A stretch of 64,000 bases of DNA from assembly GCF_036788415.1 (NCBI RefSeq), contig NZ_DAIQNN010000006.1, positions 1 through 64,000 on the forward strand, in the 5' to 3' direction. Position 1 is the stretch's first letter. Each line of letters opens with the position of its first letter. Shown here in pieces: positions 50,735-59,255 of the stretch. Position numbers and translations under genes: made by a program. Below the pieces are notes generated by a model. It was not told the origin of the DNA. It was given only the letters and a program-made list of their open reading frames with translations, and searched no databases. The DNA is from Rubrimonas sp036788415. GTDB lineage: Bacteria > Pseudomonadota > Alphaproteobacteria > Rhodobacterales > Rhodobacteraceae.

Positions 50735-51317
50735 ACGTCTCGCGCACCACCGCGTAGTCGCGATAGCCGAGGCGGGCGAGCGGCTGGAACGCCGTCACGT
50801 CGAACCGGCCGTCGCGCAGGCAGTCGGGGCGCAGATGCACGCCGACGACTTCGCCGAACACCGCGAAATTCGCCGCGCCCTCCAGCCTGAGAATTTGCGT
50901 CGCCCGGCATTCGAGGCTCGCCGGCGCCTCCGCCACGCGGGCGCAGCCGATGGTCTGGCAGGGCGCGCGCGCGACGCCGGCATGGGCGAACTCGTCGGCC
51001 TCGCGCGGGAGCGCCGCGGAACTCGCGTTCATCGCATGGCGCATCGCGAAGGCGACGATGTTGACGCAGAAGACGCCGGTCTCGCGGATATTGGCGACGC
51101 TGTCCTTGGTGTCGCCGCGGTCGGGCTTGGCCGAGGTCGAAGCGAACATCACCTGCGGCGGCGCATAGGCGACGGCGTTGAAGAAGGAATAGGGCGCGAG
51201 ATTGTCGCGGCCCGCCGCATCGCGCGTTGCGATCCAGCCGATCGGGCGCGGCGCGACGATCGCCCCGAACGGGTCGTGCGGCAGGCTCGGGGGCCGCGCG
51301 CCGGGGGTGTAGAACAT
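50706..51317 (-). CDS. flavin reductase family protein (FMN-binding)
   Basis: 203 residues. PRPIGWIATRDAAGRDNLAPYSFFNAVAYAPP is split over residues 23-54 and is the FMN-binding start of the flavin-reductase-like (DIM6/NTAB) fold. VNIVAFAMRHAMN and VFGEVVGVHLRPDCL follow. Such proteins reduce flavins with NAD(P)H or use bound FMN on unknown substrates. It overlaps the convergent kinase gene by 29 nt and is divergent from the GNAT gene. Confidence 0.85.
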   Translation of the reverse strand: MFYTPGARPPSLPHDPFGAIVAPRPIGWIATRDAAGRDNLAPYSFFNAVAYAPPQVMFASTSAKPDRGDTKDSVANIRETGVFCVNIVAFAMRHAMNASSAALPREADEFAHAGVARAPCQTIGCARVAEAPASLECRATQILRLEGAANFAVFGEVVGVHLRPDCLRDGRFDVTAFQPLARLGYRDYAVVRETFTLPRPGEN

Positions 51318-51396
51318 GGCGCGCCTCGCCTGCTTGCCTGCGTGGAGGCGTCATGCTAGCCGCCCGCGCAGGCGGGGAAAAGGGCGGGAGGCGCCG

Positions 51397-51903
51397 ATGT
51401 TCCGGCTGCTTCCCGAACGCCCCGGCGATCTCGACGAGGTCGAGGCGCTCTACGATCTGTGCTTCGCGCCGGGGCGGCGGGCGCTGTCGTCCTACCGGCT
51501 GCGCGAGGGCGCGCCGCCTATCCCGGGGCTGTGCCGCGTCGCGCGCGACGAGTTCGACGCGCTGGCGGGCGCGATCCGCTTCTGGCCGGTGCGCATCGGG
51601 GAAAGCGGCGCGCCGGCGCTGCTGCTCGGCCCCGTGGCCGTGCATCCGACGCGGCAGGGCGAAGGCCTCGGCGGGGCGCTGATCGCCGACGGGCTCGAAC
51701 GCGCCGCCGAGGCTGGCTGGACGCGGGCGTTGCTGGTCGGCGACGAACCCTATTACCGCCGCTTCGGCTTCACCCGCGCCCAAGCCGAGGCGCTGGCGTT
51801 TCCGCCGCCGACCAATCCCGACCGGCTGCTCGCCCGCGCGCTGGCCCCCGACGCGTTCGACGACGTCGCCGGCTTGGTGCGACGCTGGGACGACGACGCC
51901 TGA
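51397..51903 (+). CDS. GNAT family N-acetyltransferase
   Basis: 168 residues. The acetyl-CoA loop is in LLGPVAVHPTRQGEGLGGALIADGLERA (motif A, R/Q-x-x-G-x-G/A form QGEGLG). GDEPYYRRFGFTRA is the C-terminal strand typical of the YhbS-like branch. Substrate unknown. Start follows GGGAGG by 5 nt. A 27-codon upstream extension is arginine-rich and unsupported. Confidence 0.85.
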   Translation: MFRLLPERPGDLDEVEALYDLCFAPGRRALSSYRLREGAPPIPGLCRVARDEFDALAGAIRFWPVRIGESGAPALLLGPVAVHPTRQGEGLGGALIADGLERAAEAGWTRALLVGDEPYYRRFGFTRAQAEALAFPPPTNPDRLLARALAPDAFDDVAGLVRRWDDDA

Positions 51904-51913
51904 ATCGCGCCTC

Positions 51914-52954
51914 TCACCCCGGCAGCGCCCAGCCGCCCGTCAGCCGCAACCGCACTGTCTCCCCGACGTTCAGCCGCGCGCGCGCGGCGATCGGCAGCGG
52001 CTCGACCAGCCCGTCGAGCGCTGCCTCGCCCTCCCAGATCCCGCCGCGATACCGCGCCGAGACCAGCCGCCCCGGCGCGCCTTCGGGGTCGAGGACGACG
52101 TCCTCGGGCCGCAGGACGATCCGGGCGGCGCCCGCCGGCGCGTCCGGCCCGCACGCCACCACGGCCTCGAGCGGACCGATCCGCGCCGCCGCACGCCCGC
52201 CATGGGCGGACTCCAGCGCGCCGCGGGCCAGCGCCGCGCGCCCGATGAAGCGCGCGACATGCTCGGTCGCGGGGCGCGCATAGACCTCCTCGGGCGGGGC
52301 GACCTGCTCGAACCGCCCCGCGCGCATCACCGCGACCCGATCGGCCAGCGCCATCGCCTCGCGCTGATCGTGCGTGATGTAGAGCGTGGTGAGATCGGCG
52401 CGGCGGTGGAAGGCGCGCAGCTCCTCCTCCATCGCCGCGCGCAGATGCGGGTCGAGATTGGCGAGCGGCTCGTCCATCAGCACCGTCCGCGCACGGCTGG
52501 CGAGGCAGCGCGCGAGCGCCACCCGCTGGCGCTGGCCGCCCGAAAGCTCCGCTGGTCGGCGCGCTCCGAGCGCCTCGAGACCCACGGAGCGCAGATGCGC
52601 GTCGGCCTCGCGCGCAGCCTCGGCGCGGCGCGCCCCGGCGGTTTCGGCGGGAAAGGCCACGTTCTCGCGCACGCTCATATGCGGCCAGAGCGCGTAGGAC
52701 TGGAACACCACGCCGACGGTGCGGTCCTCGGGCGCGACATGCAGGCCCGGCCCGGCGACGGGGCGGCCGTCGAGCGCGATCTCGCCATTGTCGAGCGTCT
52801 CGAGCCCCGCGATCAGCCGCAGCAGCGTGGACTTCCCGCAGCCCGACGGCCCGAGCGCGACGAAGAAGGCCCCGCGCGGGATCGCCACGCTGACCCCGTC
52901 GAGCGCCGCGACCCCATCGAAGCGCTTGACCGCGCAGGTGATTTCGACCGACAT
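51914..52954 (-). CDS. orphan ABC importer ATPase with TOBE-type C-terminus
   Basis: 346 residues. Walker A GPSGCGKST (about 36-44), Q-loop VVFQSYALWPHMSV, signature LSGGQRQRVALARCL, Walker B VLMDEPLANLD, and switch THDQREAMALADR. A C-terminal OB/TOBE regulatory domain (about 240-346) includes IVLRPEDVVLD. This is the PotA/FbpC/UgpC class, whose members energise importers for iron(III), polyamines, thiamine or sugars. No permease or binding-protein gene lies next to it, so its partners must be encoded elsewhere. Start after GGAGGG; it is divergent from the NDUFS4-like gene. Confidence 0.85.
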   Translation of the reverse strand: MSVEITCAVKRFDGVAALDGVSVAIPRGAFFVALGPSGCGKSTLLRLIAGLETLDNGEIALDGRPVAGPGLHVAPEDRTVGVVFQSYALWPHMSVRENVAFPAETAGARRAEAAREADAHLRSVGLEALGARRPAELSGGQRQRVALARCLASRARTVLMDEPLANLDPHLRAAMEEELRAFHRRADLTTLYITHDQREAMALADRVAVMRAGRFEQVAPPEEVYARPATEHVARFIGRAALARGALESAHGGRAAARIGPLEAVVACGPDAPAGAARIVLRPEDVVLDPEGAPGRLVSARYRGGIWEGEAALDGLVEPLPIAARARLNVGETVRLRLTGGWALPG

Positions 52955-53278
52955 CGACGCCCTCCGCGGCGCGCGGCGCATCGTCCCGAAACGGGACCGC
53001 CTGCGGCGCGCGCGGCCCGTTCTGGCGCAGCGCGACGCCCGCCTCAAGCCGAAACCTCCCCAGAAATGGCGAGTTGTCGGAACTCCTTCATACAGCTTAA
53101 TTTACCAGCAGAGCCCAGCTCCAGTCGCCGGCCGGGGAGACGCAGCGCTTCACCTCACCCCTCGCCCAGCTTTCCCCGGCCGGCGACGTCCCTCCGCTCC
53201 AAAGCCGCAGAGGCCGCGCGCCGGCTTGAATTCCCGGCCGCTTTGCCGCCATATCCGCTTGGGTTTCAGGAGGTGCGG
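52955..53278. other. 324-nt gene-free region with a long perfect inverted repeat
   Basis: The spacer lies between divergent genes (ABC ATPase and NDUFS4-like). It holds a short AT-rich stretch (CTTCATACAGCTTAATTTAC near 53087-53106) that may carry promoters, then the inverted repeat described separately. The open frames crossing it are arginine/proline-rich and have no recognisable start, so no gene was called. Confidence 0.6.
53124..53187. repeat. 15-bp perfect inverted repeat, GC-only stem
   Basis: Arms GTCGCCGGCCGGGGA (53124-53138) and TCCCCGGCCGGCGAC (53173-53187) are exact reverse complements separated by 34 nt; one wobble and one more pair extend the stem inward. It lies about 90 nt ahead of the NDUFS4-like start and may be in its 5' leader. 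Confidence 0.7.
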
Positions 53279-53590
53279 ATGCTCGCCAAGATTTACCGAC
53301 CCGCCAAGAGCGCGATGACCTCCGGGCAGGCGAACGCCCGCGACTGGGTCCTCGAATTCACGCCGCAGCAGGCGCGCAGGATCGACCCGCTGATGGGCTG
53401 GACCAGCTCCTCCGACATGGCCTCGCAGGTGAAGCTGCGCTTCGCCTCGCGCGAGGAGGCGGTCGACTACGCCCGTCGCCACGGCCTCGCCTGGCAGGTG
53501 CTGGAGCCGAAGCCGCGCAAGCCGGTGATCCGCCCGCGCGGCTATGGCGGCAACTTCGCCACCGAGCGCCGGCAAGCCTGGACGCACTGA
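53279..53590 (+). CDS. complex I accessory subunit, NDUFS4-like (ETC complex I subunit)
   Basis: 103 residues. AKIYRPAKSAMTSGQANARDWVLEF and PLMGWTSSSDMASQVKLRFASREEAVDYARRHG are split across residues 3-70 and are the hallmark of the ETC_C1_NDUFA4/NDUFS4 (18-kDa) family. In mitochondria and alphaproteobacteria this subunit stabilises the NADH-binding arm of complex I. No nuo genes are in the window; stand-alone placement is common. The ATG follows CAGGAGG by 5 nt. Confidence 0.92.
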   Translation: MLAKIYRPAKSAMTSGQANARDWVLEFTPQQARRIDPLMGWTSSSDMASQVKLRFASREEAVDYARRHGLAWQVLEPKPRKPVIRPRGYGGNFATERRQAWTH

Positions 53591-53617
53591 CCGCCGCGCG
53601 CGAAACCCTTGCGAAAA

Positions 53618-53694
53618 GGCCCCGTAGCTCAACCGGATAGAGCAGCGGACTTCTAATCCGCAGGTTGCAGGTTCGAGTCCTGCCGGGGTCGCCA
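53618..53694 (+). tRNA. tRNA-Arg (anticodon TCT)
   Basis: 77 nt including the encoded CCA. Acceptor GGCCCCG pairs with CGGGGTC (one G-T pair), D-arm AGCTCAACCGGATAGAGC, anticodon loop CTTCTAA with anticodon TCT reading AGA/AGG, and T-loop GTTCGAGTC. AGA codons are very rare in these genes, so this is a low-use isoacceptor. Confidence 0.96.
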
Positions 53695-53718
53695 AGACCA
53701 GCACAGGAGAGACGCGCC

Positions 53719-54885
53719 ATGCGCCAGATAGCCCGACGCATCGCAGCCCTCGCCGCCGCGGCGGCTCTCGCGGCAAGCCTCGCCGCACCGGGCGCGCAGG
53801 CCCTCGACACGCCCGCGCGCGCCGCCATCGTCGTCGACCTGACCTCCGGCGCGGTGCTGCTGGAGAAGAACGCCGACGAGCCGTTGCCCCCCGCCTCGAT
53901 GTCCAAGCTGATGACGCTGAACATGGTGTTCGAGGCGCTCGAAGAAGGCCGCCTGACGCTCGAGGACCGCTTCCCGGTCAGCGAGAAGGCCTGGAAGATG
54001 GGCGGCAGCAAGATGTTCGTGCGCGTCGGCGACCGCATCCGCGTCGCCGACCTGCTAATGGGCGTCACCGTGCAGTCGGGCAACGACGCCTGCGTCGTGC
54101 TCGCCGAAGGCCTCGCCGGCACCGAAGAAGCCTTCGCCGAGCAGATGAACCGGCGCGCCGCCGAGATCGGACTGACCGACTCGCATTTCCTGAACGCGAC
54201 CGGCTGGCCCGACGAGGGCCATCTGATGAGCGTGCGCGACCTCGCCCGCCTCGCCGAGCGCATCGTGACCAAGTTCCCCGAGCACTACCGCCATTTCTCG
54301 ATCCGAGAGTTCACCTGGGAGGACATCACCCAGCGCAACCGGAACCCGCTGCTCGATCTGGGCCTCGGGGTTGACGGCATGAAGACCGGCCATACCGAGG
54401 CCGCCGGCTACGGGCTGACCGCCTCGGCCGAGCGCGACGGGCGGAGGATCGTGATGGTGGTCGCCGGGCTCGACAGCGTGGGGCAGCGCAAGACCGAAGC
54501 CGAGAAGATCGTCGGCTGGGCGTTCCGGGAATTCCGCACCGGCGTGCTTTACGCCGCCGGCCAGCCGATCGTCGACGCGCAGGTCTGGGTCGGCGACGCG
54601 CCGAGCGTGGGGCTGGCGCCGGTCTCCGACGTCGTCGTCACGACGCCTTTCGCGCAGTCGGACGCCGTGTCGGCGCGGATCGTCTATGACGGCCCCGTCC
54701 CCGCGCCGATCGCCGCCGGCGACGTGATCGCGCAGCTGATCGTGGAGGCGCCCGAGATGCCTCCGGTCGCCTACCCGCTCGCGGCGACGGCGGATGTCGG
54801 CCCGGGCGGCTTGCTCGCGCGGGTCGAGGCGGCGGCGCGCCTGCTGCTGCGGGCGAGCGCGTCGCCGGACGGCGCGGCGGAGTGA
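53719..54885 (+). CDS. dacF: D-alanyl-D-alanine carboxypeptidase (DacF/DacC class PBP)
   Basis: 388 residues with a signal peptide (about 1-28, ending GAQA). The three active-site motifs are complete: SMSK (Ser60, Lys63), SGN (Ser120-Asn122) and KTG (Lys222-Gly224). A C-terminal beta domain (about 255-360) follows, ending with a weakly amphipathic tail (LLARVEAAARLLLR) that could bind the membrane. It trims the terminal D-Ala of peptidoglycan stem peptides. The ATG has AGGAGA upstream and lies 24 nt after the tRNA-Arg; a longer frame would translate the tRNA. GTGA overlap with tmk. Confidence 0.93.
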   Translation: MRQIARRIAALAAAAALAASLAAPGAQALDTPARAAIVVDLTSGAVLLEKNADEPLPPASMSKLMTLNMVFEALEEGRLTLEDRFPVSEKAWKMGGSKMFVRVGDRIRVADLLMGVTVQSGNDACVVLAEGLAGTEEAFAEQMNRRAAEIGLTDSHFLNATGWPDEGHLMSVRDLARLAERIVTKFPEHYRHFSIREFTWEDITQRNRNPLLDLGLGVDGMKTGHTEAAGYGLTASAERDGRRIVMVVAGLDSVGQRKTEAEKIVGWAFREFRTGVLYAAGQPIVDAQVWVGDAPSVGLAPVSDVVVTTPFAQSDAVSARIVYDGPVPAPIAAGDVIAQLIVEAPEMPPVAYPLAATADVGPGGLLARVEAAARLLLRASASPDGAAE

Positions 54886-55523
54886 GCGGGACGTTCGTCA
54901 CTTTCGAAGGCGTCGACGGCGCGGGCAAGACCACGCAGCTGCGCAAGCTCGCGGCGCGCCTGCGCAAGCGCGGCCTCGACGTGGTCGAGACGCGCGAGCC
55001 GGGCGGCGCGCCAGGCGCCGAGGAGATCCGGCGGCTGCTGGTCGAAGGCGCGCCGGGGCGCTGGTCGGCGGAGACCGAGACGCTGCTCTTCACCGCGGCG
55101 CGGCGCGATCACATGGAGCGCACGGTGGCCCCGGCGCTCGCGCGCGGAGCGGTCGTGCTCTGCGACCGCTTCGCCGACAGCACGCGCGCCTATCAGGCCG
55201 CGGGGCGCGGCGCTTCGCGCGCGCTGGTGGATGCGCTGCATGAGCTCGTCATCGGGCGCGAGCCCGACCTCGCCCTGATCCTCGACGTCGACCCCGAAGC
55301 GGCGCTGGCGCGCGGGACGGCGCGCGAGGCGGCGAAAGGCGGCGGCGAGACGCGTTTCGAGGCGTTCGGCCTCGACTTCCAGCGACGTCTTCGCGACGCC
55401 TTCCGCGCCATCGCCGCCGCGGAACCGCAGCGCTGCGCGCTGATCGACGCCTCGGGCGCCGAGACCGCGGTCGCCGCCCGGATCGACGCCGCCCTCGCCC
55501 GCCTTCCGGCGCTCGCGCCATGA
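54882..55523 (+). CDS. tmk: thymidylate kinase
   Basis: 213 residues. P-loop FEGVDGAGKTT at 8-18, the DR(Y/F) motif in VLCDRFADSTRAYQ, and the LID region RGTAREAAKGGGETRFE. TETREPGGAPGAEEIR-type dTMP contact is seen as TREPGGAPGAEEIR. It makes dTDP from dTMP. GTG start overlapping dacF; its stop overlaps holB. The dacF-tmk-holB-tatD-MBL order is common in alphaproteobacteria. Confidence 0.95.
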   Translation: MSGTFVTFEGVDGAGKTTQLRKLAARLRKRGLDVVETREPGGAPGAEEIRRLLVEGAPGRWSAETETLLFTAARRDHMERTVAPALARGAVVLCDRFADSTRAYQAAGRGASRALVDALHELVIGREPDLALILDVDPEAALARGTAREAAKGGGETRFEAFGLDFQRRLRDAFRAIAAAEPQRCALIDASGAETAVAARIDAALARLPALAP

Positions 55524-56689
55524 GCCGTCGCGCCGCCGCCGAGGCTCACGATCATTCGGAGATCCCCGAACCCGACCGCGTCCCCGGCGCGCCGCATCCT
55601 CGCCAGACCCTGCGCCTGTTCGGGCAGGAGCGCGCCGAGCGCGGCTTTCTCGACGCCTGGGGCGCGGGGCGGCTGCATCATGGCTGGCTGCTGCGCGGGC
55701 CGCAGGGAGTCGGCAAGGCGACGCTGGCCTATCGCATCGCGCGCGCGCTCATCGCCCACGACCCCGGCGCGCCGCCGCCGAATGGTCTAGACATGCCGAC
55801 CGACCACCCGGTCGTCCGCCGGATCGCCGCCGGCGCCGAGCCACGTCTGCGCGCGGTCGTCCGCCCGCTGCGGCGCAAGCCCGGCTCGCGCGCCTTTGTC
55901 GAACCGCTCCAGCGCGCCGCCGAGATCACCGTGGGCGAGATCCGCGAACTCGGCGAGTTCCTGCACCTCTCCGCCGCCGATGGCGGCTGGCGCGCCGTGG
56001 TGGTGGACGCCGCCGACGAGCTGAACGTCGCCGCCGCCAACGCGCTGCTGAAGCTGCTGGAGGAGCCGCCGGCGCGCTGCGTCCTGCTGCTGGTCGCCCA
56101 TGCTCCGGGGCGACTGCCGCCGACCATCCGATCGCGCTGCCGGACGCTCGACCTGCATCCCCTGCCGCCCGACGCCTTCGCCGCGGCGCTGGCGCAGGCG
56201 GGGGCCGCGACCGCCGCGTCGGAGGCGCTCGCCGAGCTGTCGCGCGGCGCGCCGGGCGACGCGTTGGCGATGGCGGCGGAGGACGGCCCGGCGCTCTACG
56301 CCGAACTCGCCGCGCTGGCCTCCGGCGCGCCGGGGCTCGACCGCCGCCGGCTGCGCGCGCTCGCCGCCTCCTGCGCGGGGCGCGAGGCGGCGGGGCGCTA
56401 TTCGCTCGCCGTGCGGTTCAGCGTGCTGCTGCTGCAAAGGCTCGCCCGCGCCGGCGCCGGCGCGCCGCTGACCGAAGCCGCGCCGCGCGAGGCCGAGATC
56501 GCCCGCGCCCTGTCGTCCGACCCCGCGCGCGCGCGCCTCTGGGCCGAACTGGCCGCGCAGATCGAGGCGTCGGCGGCGCAGGCCCGCGCGGTCAATCTTG
56601 ACCCCGAACAGACGATCCTCGATATCTGGCTGCGCGTCGACGCGGCGGCGGGGCGGGCCGCCAGAGCCCCCGCGTCGTCCTCTCCCTGA
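55520..56689 (+). CDS. holB: DNA polymerase III subunit delta'
   Basis: 389 residues. AAA+ fold with P-loop-like GPQGVGKAT (60-68), strand VVVDAADELN (Walker B-like) and the conserved LLKLLEEPPARCVLLLVAH followed by TIRSRCRTL, which carries the SRC motif. It is part of the clamp-loader complex. A ~20-residue acidic/proline N-terminal leader precedes the first helix. The zinc-binding cysteines of E. coli delta' are absent. Confidence 0.92.
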   Translation: MSRRAAAEAHDHSEIPEPDRVPGAPHPRQTLRLFGQERAERGFLDAWGAGRLHHGWLLRGPQGVGKATLAYRIARALIAHDPGAPPPNGLDMPTDHPVVRRIAAGAEPRLRAVVRPLRRKPGSRAFVEPLQRAAEITVGEIRELGEFLHLSAADGGWRAVVVDAADELNVAAANALLKLLEEPPARCVLLLVAHAPGRLPPTIRSRCRTLDLHPLPPDAFAAALAQAGAATAASEALAELSRGAPGDALAMAAEDGPALYAELAALASGAPGLDRRRLRALAASCAGREAAGRYSLAVRFSVLLLQRLARAGAGAPLTEAAPREAEIARALSSDPARARLWAELAAQIEASAAQARAVNLDPEQTILDIWLRVDAAAGRAARAPASSSP

Positions 56690-56707
56690 ACCGCGGAGAT
56701 CAGGCCC

Positions 56708-57499
56708 ATGCCGCCGCCCGAGCTGGTGGACAGCCATTGCCATCTCGACTTTCCCGCCTTCGCGGGCGAACTCGACGCCGTGGTCGCGCGCGCCCGCGCG
56801 GCCGGCGTGCGCCGCATGGTGACCATCGCCACAACCCTGCCCGCCGCACCCGGCGTCGCCGCCATCGCCGAGGCGCATGAGGGCATTTTCTTCGCCGCCG
56901 GCGTCCATCCGATGCACGCGGCGGACCATCCGCCCCTCGCGCTCGACGACCTGCTGGCGCTCGCGGCGCATCCGAAGATGGTCGGGATCGGCGAGACCGG
57001 CCTCGATTTTCACTACACCGCCGAAAGCGCCGCCGCGCAGGAGGCGTCGCTGCGGCTGCATGTCGAGGCGGCGCGCCGCACTGGCCTGCCGCTCATCGTC
57101 CACGCCCGCGCCGCCGACGCCGAGATCGCGCGCATCCTGTCCGAAGAGCATGCGGCGGGCGCGTTCGGCGGCGTGATGCACTGCTTCAGCTCCGGGCGGG
57201 AACTCGCTGAGACGGCTGTTGGACTCGGTTTCTACCTGTCGATGTCGGGGATCGCCGCCTTCCCGAAATCGCAGGCATTGCGCGAGATTTTCGCCGCCGC
57301 GCCGCTCGACCGGATCCTCGTCGAGACCGACGCGCCCTATCTCGCGCCGCCGCCCCATCGCGGCAAGCGCTGCGAGCCGGCGCACACGGCGCTGACGGCC
57401 GCCGTCGGCGCGCAGCTCTTCGGTCTCGGCGCGCCCGAATTCGCCGCTGCGACCACCGCCAATTTCGACCGGCTCTTCGCCAAGGCCGCAGCTGCGTGA
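56708..57499 (+). CDS. TatD family metal-dependent DNase
   Basis: 263 residues. DSHCHLD (His10, His12), GIGETGLDFHY with the metal-bridging Glu, LPLIVHARAADAEI, GGVMHCFSSG, and ETDAPYLAPPPHRGKRCEP with the catalytic Asp. All five metal-site segments of TatD/YcfH nucleases are present. Encoded 18 nt after holB and overlapping the MBL-fold gene. Confidence 0.93.
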   Translation: MPPPELVDSHCHLDFPAFAGELDAVVARARAAGVRRMVTIATTLPAAPGVAAIAEAHEGIFFAAGVHPMHAADHPPLALDDLLALAAHPKMVGIGETGLDFHYTAESAAAQEASLRLHVEAARRTGLPLIVHARAADAEIARILSEEHAAGAFGGVMHCFSSGRELAETAVGLGFYLSMSGIAAFPKSQALREIFAAAPLDRILVETDAPYLAPPPHRGKRCEPAHTALTAAVGAQLFGLGAPEFAAATTANFDRLFAKAAAA

Positions 57500-58299
57500 T
57501 GGCCGAGCTGCGGTTCACCATTCTGGGCTGCGGCTCCTCGGGCGGCGTGCCGCGGCTCGGCGGGCGCTGGGGCGCCTGCGACCCGGCCAATCCGCTGAAC
57601 CGCCGCCGCCGCTGTTCGCTTCTGGTCGAGCGGATCGACGGCGCGCAGGCGACGCAGGTCCTGATCGACACGGGCCCCGACATGCGCGCGCAACTGCTCG
57701 ACGCGGGCGTGGAGACGCTCGACGGCGTGCTCTTCACGCATGACCATGCCGACCATGTCCACGGCATCGACGATCTGCGGCAAGTCTTCTTCAACCGTCG
57801 CGCCCGCCTGCCCGTCTGGGCCTCGCCCGCCACGGCGCAGACCCTGCGCCGGCGCTTCGACTATCTGTTCGACCAGCCCGAGGACAGCCTCTACCCGCCG
57901 ATCCTCGATCTGAGCCTGATCGACGGGCCGGTGAGGGTGCAGGGCGCCGGCGGGGCGATCGAGGCCCGCCCTTTCGCCGTGCCGCACGGGCCCGGCATGG
58001 AGGCGCTGGGCTTTCGCATCGGCCCGGTCGTCTATCTGCCTGACGTCTCGGCGATGAGCCCCGAGGCATGGGAGGCGGTGCGCGGCGTGGAGTGCTGGAT
58101 CGTCGACGCGCTGCGCTACGAGCCGCATCTGACGCACTCCCACCTGTCCCAGACGCTCGACTGGATCGCCCGCGCCGCCCCGCGCCGGGCGATCATCACG
58201 AACATGCACATCGACCTGGACCATGCCCGCGTGCAAGCCGAGACGCCGGCCCATGTCGCGCCCGCCCATGACGGGATGCGGCTGAGCTTCCCGCTCTGA
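57499..58299 (+). CDS. PhnP-like metallo-beta-lactamase fold phosphodiesterase
   Basis: 266 residues. ILGCGSSGGVPRLGG at the start and the metal motif THDHADHVHG (His81, His83, Asp85, His86), then LPDVSAMS and NMHIDLDH with further ligands. The protein resembles PhnP, the 5-phosphoribosyl cyclic phosphodiesterase, but in alphaproteobacteria it lies beside tatD and may have a general role. Start ATG overlaps the tatD stop (TGATG); a GTG one codon before is an alternative. Note the DUF1045 protein in the phn cluster could do the same job. Confidence 0.85.
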   Translation: MAELRFTILGCGSSGGVPRLGGRWGACDPANPLNRRRRCSLLVERIDGAQATQVLIDTGPDMRAQLLDAGVETLDGVLFTHDHADHVHGIDDLRQVFFNRRARLPVWASPATAQTLRRRFDYLFDQPEDSLYPPILDLSLIDGPVRVQGAGGAIEARPFAVPHGPGMEALGFRIGPVVYLPDVSAMSPEAWEAVRGVECWIVDALRYEPHLTHSHLSQTLDWIARAAPRRAIITNMHIDLDHARVQAETPAHVAPAHDGMRLSFPL

Positions 58300-58300
58300 G

Positions 58301-59236
58301 ATGCTCGGGATCCTGACCACCGTCCTGCCGGTCTTCCTGCTGGTCGGCGCGGGATGGCTGGCGGCGCGGTTCGGGGGCTTTCCGGCGAGCGCCGTCGCCG
58401 GGCTGATGAGCTTCGCCGTGCGCTTCGCCGTGCCGGTGCTGCTGTTCGGCGCGATGGCGCGGCTCGATCTGGCGCAAGCCTTCGACCGCGACCTGCTGGC
58501 GAGCTTCTACGCCGGCTCGCTGAGCGCTTTCGTCCTCGGCATCGCGCTCGCGCGCACGGCCTTCGGGCGGCGACCGGGCGAGGCGGTGGCGCTCGGCTTC
58601 TGCGCGATGTTCTCGAACACGCTGCTGCTCGGCGTGCCGATCCTCAGCCGGGCCGAGGGCGGCGCCGACGCCTTGCCGGCGGCCTTCGCGATCATCGCGC
58701 TGCATGCGCCGGTCGGCTATCTCGTCGGCATCGTCACCATGGAGCTCTCGCGCCGCGACGGCGCCGGCGCGCTCCAGACTGCGCAGCGCGCCGGCAAGGC
58801 GATCTTCTCAAACGCGCTGACGCTGGGGATCGCGTCGGGCCTCGCGCTGAACCTCAGCGGGATCGCGCCGCCCGAATTCTTCATGGCCGCGGTGGACATG
58901 CTCGGGGCGGCCGCGCTGCCGGCGGCGCTGTTCGGGCTCGGCGGGGCGCTGACCGGCTACCGGCTCAAGGAGGGGCTCGCCGAGGCGGCGACGATGGCCG
59001 GCCTGTCGATCCTGCTGCATCCGGCGATCGCCTGGCTGCTCGGCGCCGTCGTCTTCGACCTCCCCGAGGCGCATCTGCGCGCAGCCGTGGTGCTGGCGGC
59101 GATGCCGACGGGCATGAACGGCTACGTCTTCGCGGCGATGTACAACCGCGCGCAGGGCGCTGCGGCGAGCACGGTGCTGCTCGGCACCGCCGCCTCGGTG
59201 CTGAGCGCGACCTTCTGGCTCTGGCTGCTCGGCTGA
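58301..59236 (+). CDS. AEC family transporter (auxin efflux carrier-like)
   Basis: 311 residues, ten predicted helices in two five-helix halves. Characteristic AEC segments are FAVRFAVPVLLFGAMAR in helix 2-3, FSNTLLLGVPIL near residue 105, and VVLAAMPTGMNGYVFAAMYN near 265-284. Members carry malate, malonate or other carboxylates. It starts 1 nt after the MBL gene and ends the run; it is convergent with the oxidoreductase gene (19-nt gap). Confidence 0.88.
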   Translation: MLGILTTVLPVFLLVGAGWLAARFGGFPASAVAGLMSFAVRFAVPVLLFGAMARLDLAQAFDRDLLASFYAGSLSAFVLGIALARTAFGRRPGEAVALGFCAMFSNTLLLGVPILSRAEGGADALPAAFAIIALHAPVGYLVGIVTMELSRRDGAGALQTAQRAGKAIFSNALTLGIASGLALNLSGIAPPEFFMAAVDMLGAAALPAALFGLGGALTGYRLKEGLAEAATMAGLSILLHPAIAWLLGAVVFDLPEAHLRAAVVLAAMPTGMNGYVFAAMYNRAQGAAASTVLLGTAASVLSATFWLWLLG

Positions 59237-59255
59237 GCGATGCCTGTCGCCCCGG

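Noticed and set aside
51914..52954. Missing PhnC of the phosphonate importer
   Set aside because: The protein has a ~100-residue TOBE domain and is ~346 residues long, unlike PhnC (~260), and lies 8 kb from the phn genes.
53665..53718. Longer N-terminus for the D-Ala-D-Ala carboxypeptidase
   Set aside because: It would translate the 3' half of tRNA-Arg; the ATG at 53719 has a ribosome site and is followed by a proper signal peptide.
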